Assembly: GCF_905397435.1 (NCBI RefSeq)
Contig: NZ_CAJPVI010000022.1
Span: 62,001-126,000, forward strand
Source: Cupriavidus numazuensis
Lineage (GTDB): Bacteria; Pseudomonadota; Gammaproteobacteria; Burkholderiales; Burkholderiaceae
DNA: 64,000 nt
Direction of reading: 5' to 3'
In this document: in pieces, positions 34,284 to 43,444 of the stretch
How positions within the stretch are numbered: the first letter of the stretch is position 1
Layout: the number at the start of each line of letters is the position of its first letter
Notes under the pieces: generated by a model
The model's database searches: none
What the model was told of the DNA's origin: nothing
What the model saw: the letters and a program-made list of their open reading frames with translations, nothing else
Made by a program: the position numbers and the translations under genes

Positions 34284-35762
34284 ATGAACCGGAATCCTGT
34301 CCAGTCGTTCAAGAACCTGACCTTCACGCTGCTGCTCGGCCTGTCCGGCGTCAGCCTGGCCGGACAAGCGCCCGGCCCGCTGAGCGCGCCCGATGTGCCA
34401 GTGAGCCACCGCGACCGCATCTATGCAGCCGAGCAGTTCTCCAACACGGTGTCGGTGACCGACCCGGCCGACAACAAGCTGCTGGGCGTGATCCGCCTGG
34501 GCGATCCTGCGCCGGGCAATTTCAGCCCGCTGTATCGTGGTCAGGTGCTGGTGCATGGCCTCGGTTTTTCGCCCGACCGGCGCACGCTGGCCGTGGTGTC
34601 GATCGGCTCCAACTCGGTGTCTTTCATCGACACCGCGACCAATGCCGTCAAGCACGTGACCTACGTGGGCCGTTCGCCGCATGAAGCGTTCTACACGCCC
34701 GACGGCAAGGAAGTGTGGGTGACGGTGCGCGGCGAGAACTACATTTCGGTCATCGATGCGAAGACGTTCGAGGAAAAGACCCGCATCACCGTCGCCGCAG
34801 GCCCCGGCATGCAGATCTTCTCGCCGGACGGCAAGTACGGCTATATCTGCTCGTCGTTCAATCCTGAGACCGCAGTGGTGACCGTCGCGGATCACAAGGT
34901 CGTCGCACGCGTGAAGCAGGAAAGCCCGTTCTGCCCGAACATTGCCGCTACGCCGGATGGCTCGCAGGTGTGGTTCACGCTCAAGGACATCGGCAAGACC
35001 CAGGTGTTCGAAGCGCGTCCGCCGTTCCGCATGATCAAGACCATCGAGACGGGACCGATCACCAACCACGTCAACTTTGCGCACACTGCGGCCGGCACGT
35101 TCGCCTATATCACCATCGGCGGGCTGAACCAGGTGAAGGTGTTCCGAACCGACGACTTCTCGCAGGTCGCGACCATTCCGGTGGGAAGCCTGCCACACGG
35201 CCTGTGGCCATCCGGAGACGGCAAGCGCATCTACGTGGGGCTCGAAAACGCGGACAGCCTCGCGGCGATCGATACGGCCACCAACAAGGTTGTTGGCTCT
35301 GTGCCGGTAGGCCAGGCGCCGCAGGCCATCGTCTATGTGCCGGATGCGGTGCCCGAAGGCACGGGAACGCAAGGGCTGCAGCCGATCGGGTTGGCCGGCC
35401 AGACCACGCAACTGCGGCTGCTGCCCGTGGTCAACGGCAAGCCCGGAGCGAGCGACAATGCGCCGACAAGCGTGACGCTATTCGACCAGGGCCTGCTGCA
35501 GGTGCTGCAGGCATCCGCCACGGGACTCCAGCCGAAGCAGCCATATGTGCTGGCACTGGCGAGCCAGGCCGATGGCAGCGGCGTGCTGGAGCCGCTCGCG
35601 AACTTCATGACCAACCCTGCGGGCGCCGCCATCGTCAATGCGATCGGGCCGATCCGCCAGGTTGTGCAGGGCATCGCCGGCACCGAAACGCGACGCTATC
35701 TTGTGATCGCACCATCCGACCATGGCAAGCCCGCTGCGCCGGTGCAGATACAGGCCATGTAG
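34284..35762 (+). CDS. YVTN beta-propeller repeat protein
   Basis: 492 aa with an N-terminal signal (FTLLLGLSGVSLAGQA). From ~45 to ~350 there are about seven blades, each with a D/S-x-V-SV-ID-x-x-T-x-K/N core (NTVSVTDPADNKLLGVI, NSVSFIDTATNAVKHV, NYISVIDAKTFEEKT, DSLAAIDTATNKVVGSV). The last ~140 residues are a non-propeller domain rich in beta strands. It is periplasmic. The spacing to DUF305 is 15 bp and to the sigma gene 40 bp, so it belongs to the same operon. Role unknown; it may be a metal- or stress-related periplasmic scaffold. Confidence 0.9.
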   Translation: MNRNPVQSFKNLTFTLLLGLSGVSLAGQAPGPLSAPDVPVSHRDRIYAAEQFSNTVSVTDPADNKLLGVIRLGDPAPGNFSPLYRGQVLVHGLGFSPDRRTLAVVSIGSNSVSFIDTATNAVKHVTYVGRSPHEAFYTPDGKEVWVTVRGENYISVIDAKTFEEKTRITVAAGPGMQIFSPDGKYGYICSSFNPETAVVTVADHKVVARVKQESPFCPNIAATPDGSQVWFTLKDIGKTQVFEARPPFRMIKTIETGPITNHVNFAHTAAGTFAYITIGGLNQVKVFRTDDFSQVATIPVGSLPHGLWPSGDGKRIYVGLENADSLAAIDTATNKVVGSVPVGQAPQAIVYVPDAVPEGTGTQGLQPIGLAGQTTQLRLLPVVNGKPGASDNAPTSVTLFDQGLLQVLQASATGLQPKQPYVLALASQADGSGVLEPLANFMTNPAGAAIVNAIGPIRQVVQGIAGTETRRYLVIAPSDHGKPAAPVQIQAM

Positions 35763-35802
35763 GAGGCGCCGTGTTGTCCATGCGTAGGCGGGAGGATTGG
35801 TC

Positions 35803-36342
35803 GTGAAGGACCTGTTGCAGCAAGTCGAGCCGATGATCCCGGCGCTGCGGCGTTACGCCCGCGCGCTGCTGCGCGACGCGGCTGCCGCCGACGATCTCGT
35901 GCAGGACTGCCTCGAAAAGGTCATCACCCACTGGGACAGCCGCCGCCACCACGCCGACACGCGCAGCTGGGTGTTTGCAATCCTGCACAACCTGGCGATG
36001 ACGGCGCTGCGCCGCCACGCCGGCACGTCGGGTCTGCATGTCGACATCGACGATGTGGCCGAATCGCTGAGCACCCGCGCGACTCAGGAGGATGCCTTGC
36101 GCTACCGGGATCTCATGAGCGCGCTGGACGCGCTGCCGGCAGAGCAGCGCAGCGTGCTGCTGCTGGTATCGGTCGAAGACATGTCGTACGCAGATGCCGC
36201 GCGCGTGCTCGACATCCCGATTGGCACGGTGATGTCGCGCCTGTCGCGCGCGCGGGACAGGCTGCAGCGGATCATGGAAGGCGACGAGACGGCGACGGCA
36301 ACGGGATCGCCCCGGAAGCCGGCATTGCGGAGGGTCAAATGA
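35803..36342 (+). CDS. ECF-type RNA polymerase sigma factor
   Basis: 179 aa. Region 2 is at residues ~8-70 (IPALRRYARALLRDAAAADDLVQDCLEKV, described in part) and region 4 at ~110-160 (LPAEQRSVLLLVSVEDMSYADAARVLDIPIGTVMSRLSRAR, described in part). GTG 35803 was chosen because GGAGG lies seven bases upstream; the TTG two codons earlier touches that site. It is coupled to the anti-sigma gene by an ATGA overlap. It probably transcribes its own cluster; I could not see a convincing repeated promoter. Confidence 0.9.
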   Translation: MKDLLQQVEPMIPALRRYARALLRDAAAADDLVQDCLEKVITHWDSRRHHADTRSWVFAILHNLAMTALRRHAGTSGLHVDIDDVAESLSTRATQEDALRYRDLMSALDALPAEQRSVLLLVSVEDMSYADAARVLDIPIGTVMSRLSRARDRLQRIMEGDETATATGSPRKPALRRVK

Positions 36343-37136
36343 ACGAGAACCGGCCCGTGCAGGAAGAAGACCTGCAGGCCTATGTCGACAACGCGCTCGA
36401 CGAAGCGCGCCGGCAAGAGATCGAGGCCTATCTGCGCGACCACCCGGACGTCGCGCGCCGCGTCGATGGCTATATCGTCCAGCGCCAACGCTTGCGCGAC
36501 ACGTTCGCGCCGGTTGCAAGCGAGCCGATCCCGCCCGAACTGAACCTGCGCCATATGCTCGCCGCGCGCCGTGCGCGCACGGCTGCCCCGTGGCGCATGG
36601 CCGCGTCGGTGGTCGTTGCGCTGTGCGTGGGCGGCCTGGCGGGATGGATGGGCCGCGGCGCTACCGAGCCGGCATCAGGCGGCATTGCCGCCCTGGCGCG
36701 CGAGGCGACGGCGAGTTATCAGGTCTTCGCCCTGGACCTGAACCGCCCCGTGGAGATCAGCGCGAACGACCGTGCCGACCTGGTCAGATGGGTATCGGCA
36801 CGGCTGCAGCGCCCTATTTCAGTCCCGGACCTCAGCCAGTCAGGCTACCGCTATATGGGGGGGCGCCTGGTGGCGACGGAGCACGGCCCGGCCGGCCTGT
36901 TCATGTACGACGACGGGCACGGCTCGCGCGTGGCCATGCTGGTGCGGCCAATGCAGGTCGACCAGGACACGCCGATGAAGGCCCATCGCCAGGCCGGCAT
37001 TGCCGGTTATTCGTGGGCAGACCAGGGACTCGGCTACAGCCTGGTCGCCTCGGCTTCCACCAGCGGCCTGCATCCGCTCGCCGACGAAATGCGGCGGCAG
37101 ATCGGCGAGCAGGTGCGCAAGCCCGCGCCAGCGTAG
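36339..37136 (+). CDS. Transmembrane anti-sigma factor
   Basis: 265 aa. The cytoplasmic N-terminus (EEDLQAYVDNALDEARRQEIEAYLRDHPDVARRV, described in part) is a FecR/RskA-like anti-sigma domain without the Cys/His zinc motif. One transmembrane helix at ~87-105 (MAASVVVALCVGGLAGWM). The C-terminal ~150 residues are periplasmic (ASYQVFALDLNRPVEISANDR; later MYDDGHGSRVAMLVRP). It should hold the ECF factor at the membrane until a periplasmic signal releases it, perhaps the metal bound by the DUF305 partner. Confidence 0.88.
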   Translation: MNENRPVQEEDLQAYVDNALDEARRQEIEAYLRDHPDVARRVDGYIVQRQRLRDTFAPVASEPIPPELNLRHMLAARRARTAAPWRMAASVVVALCVGGLAGWMGRGATEPASGGIAALAREATASYQVFALDLNRPVEISANDRADLVRWVSARLQRPISVPDLSQSGYRYMGGRLVATEHGPAGLFMYDDGHGSRVAMLVRPMQVDQDTPMKAHRQAGIAGYSWADQGLGYSLVASASTSGLHPLADEMRRQIGEQVRKPAPA

Positions 37137-37166
37137 TGCCGACCTAACGCCGGGCGGGCCTGCGCA

Positions 37167-38339
37167 TCAGCGCCCGCCTGCGCCGAACAGCCGCTTCACG
37201 CGCTCCCACAGCACGCCGAAGAACAGCGCGACGGGGTTAAGCTGCACAGTCTTCATCCGCTCGGCTTCGCTCAGCGTGGGATCCATCCTGCGCGCAACCG
37301 ACTTGCCGAAGTCGGCAATCATGCGCCGCACGAAATCGCGCACGAGTCCGGAACGCGAGAATTGAGCGAGTGGGCCTTGCAGCGAATACTGGAGGTCCAC
37401 TTCGACTTCCGTCTCGCTGGCCGAGTGCGCGGTGAGCTGGTAGGCGATATCGCCGGCGGCCTTGGAGTTGCTCAGCGAATCCTGCCCCGCGCCCTTGAGC
37501 ACGCCGCGCTTGTGGACGTCATCGCGCTGCAGCCTTGCCGCACCTTCGAACCGTGCGGACATGGGGCCGAACTTGATCGCGATGTGTCCCTTGACCTTCT
37601 CGCCCTCGATTTCGGTCAATACCGCGCCCGGCAGGCAGCCTGCAACGGCCGGCAGGTCGGCCATGAATGCCCATACGGCGTCGAGCGGATAGGGCACGGT
37701 GAAGCTGCCTTCGATGCGGGACCAGCCCTTGCGGTCCGCGGCGCGCCCCGCTTCATTGGCCGCGGTGGCGGCATGCGCTGGCGCAGCGCCCAATGCTTCG
37801 TCGGAGACGGTAAAGCCGGTGAACCCCTTTGTTGCAGCGGCCAAAGGCGCGCCTGGCACCACGGCGCCCGGGTCCGGCCGGCGCGCGTCGAGCACCGAAC
37901 GGATGGCCGCGACAATGCCCATATAGCCCGTACAGCGGCACAGGTTGCCCGAGAGTTCATGGCGGATGGTGGCCTCGTTCGCATCGGGCAGCCGCAGCAC
38001 GATATCGCGCGCGGTGGCGAGCATGCCCGGCGTGCAGAAGCCGCATTGCAGCGCATGATGGCGATTGAACGCCGCGCGCAGGTCGGCCATGACGGCATCG
38101 TCCTGATAGCCCTCGACGGTGACGATATCGGCCCCCTCGCAACCAGCGGCGAAGCTGATGCACGAGCGCACGGGCTTGTCGTCGACCAGCACCGTGCAGG
38201 CGCCGCAGACGCCGTGCTCGCAGCCGAGGTGGGTGCCCGTCAGGCGATGCGTGTCGCGCAGGAAGTCGCCGAGATGCGTACGGTCCGTACACGCGCCGGA
38301 TACCTGCCGGCCATTGACGGTGAATGCGATGGTTTGCAC
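37167..38339 (-). CDS. Molybdenum hydroxylase [2Fe-2S] subunit fused to CoxG-like domain (probable PicA small subunit)
   Basis: 390 aa, more than twice the usual ~160-aa small subunit. Residues ~1-160 are the two-cluster ferredoxin: CEHGVCGACTVLVDDKPVRSC holds the plant-type cluster, and QCGFCTPGM with NLCRCTGY the second. After a linker, residues ~215-390 form an SRPBCC domain like CoxG (EGSFTVPYPLDAVWAFMADLPAVAGCLPGA, described in part). GTG 38337-38339 is preceded by GAGGA. It passes electrons from the Mo subunit to FAD; the CoxG part may help maturation or membrane docking. It is the last gene of the L-M-S operon. Confidence 0.88.
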   Translation of the reverse strand: MQTIAFTVNGRQVSGACTDRTHLGDFLRDTHRLTGTHLGCEHGVCGACTVLVDDKPVRSCISFAAGCEGADIVTVEGYQDDAVMADLRAAFNRHHALQCGFCTPGMLATARDIVLRLPDANEATIRHELSGNLCRCTGYMGIVAAIRSVLDARRPDPGAVVPGAPLAAATKGFTGFTVSDEALGAAPAHAATAANEAGRAADRKGWSRIEGSFTVPYPLDAVWAFMADLPAVAGCLPGAVLTEIEGEKVKGHIAIKFGPMSARFEGAARLQRDDVHKRGVLKGAGQDSLSNSKAAGDIAYQLTAHSASETEVEVDLQYSLQGPLAQFSRSGLVRDFVRRMIADFGKSVARRMDPTLSEAERMKTVQLNPVALFFGVLWERVKRLFGAGGR

Positions 38340-38347
38340 AGGGTTCC

Positions 38348-39175
38348 TCAGTTCAGCATTTGCATGACGCAGCGCGTGACGACGGTGCGGCACAGCTTGC
38401 GGTCGATGGCGTCCTTGTCCGGCGCGGCGAGCGCGATGGCCTCGTCCACGGCCTGCACGGTCAGCGCGGCGGCGCCTTGCGCCGCGACGGCACGGGTCAG
38501 CTCGCGCAGGACAACCGGCGGGCCGTCGAGCGCGCCAAGCACGATGCGTGCGAAGCGGCGGCTCGCGTCAAAGTACGCGGCGCAGCTGGCCTCCGCGAAC
38601 TCTCCGGTTTTGCGGCACAGCTTCTGATAGCCCCATCGCGTATCGGCGCTTGCCGGCGGCACGCGTACTGCGGCGATCAGTTCGCCCTCTTCGAGCACCG
38701 TGGTGTAGGCGCCGATCATGAAGGCATCCATCGGTACTACGCGGGTGCCAGCGGCCGAGGCGATCTGGACCTGTGCGCCGAGCGCGGTCATGGTCACCAC
38801 CCAGTCCGCCGCGGGATCGGCATGCGCGAGACTGCCGCCCACGGTGCCGCGATTGCGGATCGCGCGGTAGGCGATACCGCCCGCCACGGCTTGCAGCATG
38901 GTGCCGCGCAACGCGTCGAAGACGCCGTCTTCGATCTGCGCATGGGTCACGCACGCGCCGATGCGCACATAGTCGGAACTGGCCGTGACCTCGCGCAGTT
39001 CCGCCAGCCGCGATACGTCGACGACAGTATCGGGGCGAGTCAGGCGCAGGTTCAGCATGGGGCCAAGCGACTGGCCCCCGCCCATGGCTTTGGCAACGTC
39101 GGTGCCCGCGCCAAGACGCGTGAGCGCATCGGCGAGCGAGTCCGGGGCTTGATAGGAAAAAGCGACGGCTTTCAT
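38348..39175 (-). CDS. Molybdenum hydroxylase FAD subunit (CoxM type; probable PicA)
   Basis: 275 aa, the usual length. FAD-binding motifs MGGGQSLGPMLNLRL (about residues 31-45) and NRGTVGGSLAHADPAAD (about 108-124) are intact, and the C-terminal CO-dehydrogenase flavoprotein domain follows. It begins 3 bp after the large-subunit stop. With its neighbours it forms a xanthine-oxidase-type heterotrimer that inserts water-derived oxygen into an aromatic N-heterocycle. In the proposed route it would give picolinate to 6-hydroxypicolinate. Confidence 0.9.
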   Translation of the reverse strand: MKAVAFSYQAPDSLADALTRLGAGTDVAKAMGGGQSLGPMLNLRLTRPDTVVDVSRLAELREVTASSDYVRIGACVTHAQIEDGVFDALRGTMLQAVAGGIAYRAIRNRGTVGGSLAHADPAADWVVTMTALGAQVQIASAAGTRVVPMDAFMIGAYTTVLEEGELIAAVRVPPASADTRWGYQKLCRKTGEFAEASCAAYFDASRRFARIVLGALDGPPVVLRELTRAVAAQGAAALTVQAVDEAIALAAPDKDAIDRKLCRTVVTRCVMQMLN

Positions 39176-39178
39176 CGG

Positions 39179-41560
39179 TCAGGCAGCCTTCCTGCTTTCG
39201 GATTGGGTAGCGGCAGCATCCAGCGCCTCCAGCACCTTCCTTGGGGTCAGTGGGGTTTCCTTGAGTTCGATGCCGAAATCGCGCAGCGCATCGTTCACGG
39301 CATTGAAGATCGCGGCCGGCGGTGCGATGGCGCCGCCCTCTCCCATGCCTTTGGCGCCGAACTCCGTATGCGGCGACGGCGTTTCGAAATGGTGGATGCG
39401 GATCGACGGAATCTCGGTCGGTCCCGGCAGCATGTAGTCCGCCAGCGTCGAGGCGAGCGGCTGGCCGTTGCCGTCGTAGCGCATCTCTTCGAACATCGCG
39501 GTGCCGATGCCCTGCGCCACGCCGCCGTAGGTCTGGCCCTCCACGACCATCGGATTGATCATGGTGCCGCAGTCCTCGACCACCACGTAGTCGAGAATCT
39601 CGACGTGGCCGGAATCGATATCAACTTCCACGGCCACGGCATGCGTGGCGTACGTGAAGCTGCCCGTATCGACGGCCGGCTTGAATCCCATGGTCGTCTC
39701 CAGGCCCTGTGCATCGACGTCGGCCGGCAACAGGTGCGGGTTGATGTACCAGGCATCGGCGATGCGATCGACGGCGATGCTGGCTTCGCCCGCGCGCACG
39801 TGTCCCGCGTCGAAGCGTGCGGATTCCGCTGGCTGGCCGAGCATGTGCGCGCCGATCTTCAGCAGCCGCGGCAGCAGCGCCTTGCATGCGCGCGACACCG
39901 CGCCGCCCGACATCACCAGCGAGCGCGATGCGTACGTGCCCGTCGAAAACGGCGTCAGCCCCGTATCGCCATGCACGACCTTGATCCGCGCAACATCGAT
40001 GCCGAGGATTTCATTGGCAATCTGCGCGAACGTGGTTTCCATGCCTTGCCCGTGCGAATGCACGCCTACGCGCACTTCGAGGCCGCCATCCGGCGTGATA
40101 CGCACGGTAGCGGAATCGAAACCCGGAATCACCGGCGTGCCCCACGCCGCGAATACCGAGGTGCCGTGGGCCGATTGCTCCGTGTAGGTGCCAAAGCCCA
40201 CGCCCACGTAGCGGTTCCCTTCGGGGCCGGCCTTCTGGCGCGCACGGATTGCGGGCAGGTCGATCATCTCCATCGCCTTGCGCACGCTGGCCGGGTAGTC
40301 GCCGCCGTCGAAATGCTTGTTGGTTACGTTGATGTAGGGCATGGCCTGCGGCGGTACGAGGTTCTCGCAGCGGATTTCCCAGGGCTCACGGCCGACCTCG
40401 CGCGCGATGGCGTCGATCAGCAATTCCATCGCGAAGCACACGCCGGTACGCGCCACGCCGCGGTATGGCACGAAGCCAGGCTTGTTGGTGGCGACGCAGA
40501 CGGTCTCGCAGCGATAAGCATCGAACGCATACGGGCCCGGCAAGTTGCCGATGGCCTGTCCTGGCTCCAGGCCGATCGTGAATGGCCAGACCGAGTAGGC
40601 ACCGCCGTCGATGGCGATCTTCGCGTCCAGCGCCAGCAGCCTGCCGCGCGCATCGGCATAGGCGGTCAGTTCGTAGTGATGCTCGCGCGAATTGGCGCCG
40701 GCGGTCAGGTGCTCGCGCCGGTCCTCGATAAAGCGGAACGGCCGCTTGTACGTCATGGCCAGCCACGCGATGCACAGCTCCTCCTGCTGCAGCACGCACT
40801 TGTAGCCGAACGCACCGCCCACGTCGGGCGAGATCACGCGCACGCGTTCCTGCTCCAGCCCGAGACAGTGGCTCAGGATGGTGCGGATCATGTGCGGCAC
40901 CTGCGTGGCGCTGTACACGACGAGCTGGTCGAACTGGTGGTCCCAATAGGCCAGTACCGCCTTGCCTTCCATCGGCACCATGCACTGGCGCGCCAGGTCG
41001 ATCTTGCGGTGCACCACGACGGTTGCCTCGCGCTGCCGCGCTTCGAAATTCTTGTCGGCGGTGAGCGTCAGGAAGTTGTTGTCGCGCCAGTGCTCGTGCA
41101 CGCGGACCTCGCCCGCCAGTTGCTGCGCCTGCGCGACTTCGGTCAGCGCAGTCAGCTCGTCCAGATCGAGGGCCACCTGCTCGGCGATGTCCTCGGCCTC
41201 GGCGCGGGTCGGGGCAAACGCCATCGCCACGGGTTCGCCGACGAAGCGCACCTTGCCGCTGGCCAGCGGCGGCTGCGCCGAGGGCTGATAGGACGGAAAC
41301 GCCGAGTCGGCGACGATGTCCTTCGCCTCTTGCATGTCCTCGCGCACGATCACGGACGCGGCCAGACCCTGCGGCTTCGTCACCGCGAGCAGCCTTGCAT
41401 GCGCCACAGGACTGCGCAGGAATGCCACTTCCTGCAGGTCCGGCATGGCGATATCCGCCACGAACCGGCCCTTGCCGTGCAGATGCCGGGCGTCTTCCTT
41501 GCGCGCGACACGCGCGCCGACCCCCTGGCTCCGCCCTTCCCCTGAATGATTCGGTTCCAT
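39179..41560 (-). CDS. Molybdenum hydroxylase large subunit (CoxL type; probable PicA)
   Basis: 793 aa. The N-terminal a/b hammerhead domain (ARVARKEDARHLHGKGRFVADI) is followed by the Mo-cofactor domain. PYRGVARTGVCFAMELL is the Mo-binding loop, without the CSFR loop of true CO dehydrogenase. GAKGMGEGGAIAPPAAIFNAV carries the catalytic Glu near the C-terminus. ATG 41558-41560 has AGGA upstream; a PicR-type box lies 66 bp before it. The substrate is inferred from the cluster: picolinate 6-hydroxylation. Nicotinate hydroxylase differs in architecture (NicB carries cytochrome c domains). Confidence 0.88.
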   Translation of the reverse strand: MEPNHSGEGRSQGVGARVARKEDARHLHGKGRFVADIAMPDLQEVAFLRSPVAHARLLAVTKPQGLAASVIVREDMQEAKDIVADSAFPSYQPSAQPPLASGKVRFVGEPVAMAFAPTRAEAEDIAEQVALDLDELTALTEVAQAQQLAGEVRVHEHWRDNNFLTLTADKNFEARQREATVVVHRKIDLARQCMVPMEGKAVLAYWDHQFDQLVVYSATQVPHMIRTILSHCLGLEQERVRVISPDVGGAFGYKCVLQQEELCIAWLAMTYKRPFRFIEDRREHLTAGANSREHHYELTAYADARGRLLALDAKIAIDGGAYSVWPFTIGLEPGQAIGNLPGPYAFDAYRCETVCVATNKPGFVPYRGVARTGVCFAMELLIDAIAREVGREPWEIRCENLVPPQAMPYINVTNKHFDGGDYPASVRKAMEMIDLPAIRARQKAGPEGNRYVGVGFGTYTEQSAHGTSVFAAWGTPVIPGFDSATVRITPDGGLEVRVGVHSHGQGMETTFAQIANEILGIDVARIKVVHGDTGLTPFSTGTYASRSLVMSGGAVSRACKALLPRLLKIGAHMLGQPAESARFDAGHVRAGEASIAVDRIADAWYINPHLLPADVDAQGLETTMGFKPAVDTGSFTYATHAVAVEVDIDSGHVEILDYVVVEDCGTMINPMVVEGQTYGGVAQGIGTAMFEEMRYDGNGQPLASTLADYMLPGPTEIPSIRIHHFETPSPHTEFGAKGMGEGGAIAPPAAIFNAVNDALRDFGIELKETPLTPRKVLEALDAAATQSESRKAA

Positions 41561-41625
41561 CGATGTCCTGTCTTCGTGGCCGGCGGCCACGGCGGGCGGA
41601 GTGCCCGCCGCGACCCTTCACATAC

Positions 41626-41637
41626 TCAGCATACTGA
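41626..41637 (-). promoter_or_regulatory. PicR-type operator TCAGCATACTGA
   Basis: A perfect TCAG-N4-CTGA palindrome in the 158-bp gap between nicF and the large hydroxylase subunit. It gives the hydroxylase operon its own regulated promoter. Confidence 0.78.
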
Positions 41638-41718
41638 CCAAAATGCTAAGGACCGTGGCCCCGGCCTGTCAATTGCGGCTTCACCGCATGGCAAGCGGCG
41701 AAAACGCCACGCCTGCGC

Positions 41719-42345
41719 TCAATCGCGCACGCCGATCGCCGCGAGCGCGGCGGACCGCGGCATCACAGCCGCATATTTCTGCTCCATGTCGAACAGATTG
41801 GCCTCGTGCGGCCCGAGCGCGCGGTCTCCCACGCAGTCCGACAGCACCAGCGGGCGGAAGCCATACTGCATCGCATCAACCACGCTTGCACGCACGCAGC
41901 CGCTGGTAACGGCCCCGGCTACCAGCAGCGTCTTCACGCCGCGCTGGGTCAGCCATGCAGCCAGCGACGTGCCGAAGAACGCCGATGGCACGGTCTTGCG
42001 TACCACCAGTTCGCCTGGCGCTGGCGCCAACTCGTCCACGATGGCGCTGTTCCGGTCATGCTCCTTTAGCGACAGCATGTTCGGCACCTTCATCGAGAAG
42101 ACGTTGTGGTCCGCGCCATCGTCGGCATAGACAATGCGGCTGTGCGCAACGGGCCAACCTTCGCGGCGGGCCGCGGCCAGCAGCGGCACCGTGGCGCCGA
42201 TAGCCTCGCGGATATTGCCGCCGCCAAACACCGCCGGATCGGCAAAGCCGTTGACGAAGTCGATGATCAGCAGGCCGAACGGCGGCGCCAACTCAAACGT
42301 GTTGCCGAAGCCCTGGCGCTGGTAGGCGCCGATTTCCTTGTGCAT
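41719..42345 (-). CDS. nicF: Maleamate amidohydrolase (NicF/PicF)
   Basis: 208 aa, isochorismatase-like cysteine hydrolase. The triad is complete at the numbering I recall for Pseudomonas putida NicF: Asp29 (LIIDFVNGF), Lys117 (VVRKTVPSAF) and Cys150 (VTSGCVRAS). Converts maleamate to maleate and ammonium. GGAGTAG in front of the ATG (42343-42345) overlaps the end of nicX. It is the last gene of the picC-nicE-nicD-nicX-nicF unit. Confidence 0.93.
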   Translation of the reverse strand: MHKEIGAYQRQGFGNTFELAPPFGLLIIDFVNGFADPAVFGGGNIREAIGATVPLLAAARREGWPVAHSRIVYADDGADHNVFSMKVPNMLSLKEHDRNSAIVDELAPAPGELVVRKTVPSAFFGTSLAAWLTQRGVKTLLVAGAVTSGCVRASVVDAMQYGFRPLVLSDCVGDRALGPHEANLFDMEQKYAAVMPRSAALAAIGVRD

Positions 42346-42352
42346 ATGGGGG

Positions 42353-43405
42353 CTACTCCTTCGGGTACTGGAAGCCGTCCGTGACCTTGCCTTCGGTCAC
42401 CACGTCCACGCCGTCGAGCCGTACGGTGCAGCGGCGCAGCGGGATATCGATATGGCAGGTCGTGGTGCGCTGCCCGCCGGCCTCGTTATTGGGGCCGAGC
42501 GAGAACAGGAAGTTGCCTTCGAACGCGCGCGCATCCATGCCGATGGTCGCTTCGCGGTCATACAGCCCCAGCGTCGCCCAGTGTGCGCGCGGCTGCAGGC
42601 CCCAGCCGATGTGCGAGATCGCGTAGGCCTCGGGGTCCTTGAATGACTCCATGTATTCGCTCAGCAGTTCCGCATGCAGCCCGCCTTCGATGCGCGTGGC
42701 GAAGCCGTTCTCGACCGTCAGCGTGACTGGCTCGGTGACGTAGGCCTTCTGCGGCAGGAGGATATCGCCACGGTCCAGCACGATGGTGCCGCTGGCACCG
42801 CCTTCGTTCGGCCAGGTCAGCACGAAGCCGCTCGGCCAGTGGTCCCAACGGCCGGGTTCATCGACGAAGCCGTACTCGCTGATGGCGGGGAACTCGCCAA
42901 GCGGGCAGCGCAGATCGGTGCCGGCGGCCGACACCACATGCATGGCTTTCGCGCGGCCGAGCCGCTCGGTGGCAGCCTTCACGCGCTCGCGGTCAGCCTC
43001 GGTCGGCACCATGCGGACCAGCACCTCGGGCGGCTCGACAGCGAGCAAGATCTTGGTGCCGCCTTTCAGGATGTCGTGCTGCTCGGGCGAGAACAGCAAC
43101 GTCATCAGGTCCAGCACGAGGTCGCTGGCTTTCAGCGCCGAAATGGCGGCGCGGTTGCCGGTCAGCGGCGTGGTGCCGAGATAGGCCAATGCATCGCGGC
43201 TCAGCGCCTTCTCGCCATTGACGGGCGGCAAGTCGAGCCGGTTCACGATCGCGCCCATTGCCTGCGTCGCGATCAACGCGGTGGACAAGGTCTGCGGATG
43301 CGTGGCGGCGCTGGTGAGGATGGTCACCGTCTGCCCTCGCTCGAGCTTCGACAGCTTGAGCACCTGGGTCCAGGCTTCGATCATCTGATGGTCACTGACC
43401 GGCAT
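42353..43405 (-). CDS. nicX: 2,5-dihydroxypyridine 5,6-dioxygenase (NicX/PicD)
   Basis: 350 aa, equal in length to P. putida NicX. The Fe(II) ligands fall at the same numbers: His265 (ISHIGWGLQPRAHW), His318 and Asp320 (TTCHIDIPLRRC). The fold is related to M29 aminopeptidases, so automatic annotation may call it leucyl aminopeptidase. It cleaves the pyridine ring of 2,5-dihydroxypyridine to N-formylmaleamate. AAGGAG precedes ATG 43403-43405. It is flanked by the deformylase and the amidohydrolase that take the next two steps. Confidence 0.95.
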   Translation of the reverse strand: MPVSDHQMIEAWTQVLKLSKLERGQTVTILTSAATHPQTLSTALIATQAMGAIVNRLDLPPVNGEKALSRDALAYLGTTPLTGNRAAISALKASDLVLDLMTLLFSPEQHDILKGGTKILLAVEPPEVLVRMVPTEADRERVKAATERLGRAKAMHVVSAAGTDLRCPLGEFPAISEYGFVDEPGRWDHWPSGFVLTWPNEGGASGTIVLDRGDILLPQKAYVTEPVTLTVENGFATRIEGGLHAELLSEYMESFKDPEAYAISHIGWGLQPRAHWATLGLYDREATIGMDARAFEGNFLFSLGPNNEAGGQRTTTCHIDIPLRRCTVRLDGVDVVTEGKVTDGFQYPKE

Positions 43406-43444
43406 GTCGGCTCCTTGCGTGACGGGGTGGGTAGCAAGCGTTCA

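Noticed and set aside
38324..41545. A 1073-codon open frame on the plus strand opposite the molybdenum hydroxylase genes
   Set aside because: Its translation is His/Arg/Asp-rich without domains. It is the antisense shadow of GC-rich codons in the minus-strand genes.
39179..41560. True aerobic CO dehydrogenase
   Set aside because: The large subunit lacks the CSFR active-site loop of form I CoxL, and the genes lie among pyridine catabolism genes with a matching operator.
41640..41660. A second PicR box partner 21 bp after the one at 41626
   Set aside because: The sequence there (around CTAAGG) lacks the TCAG half at the right distance, so this promoter has only one box.
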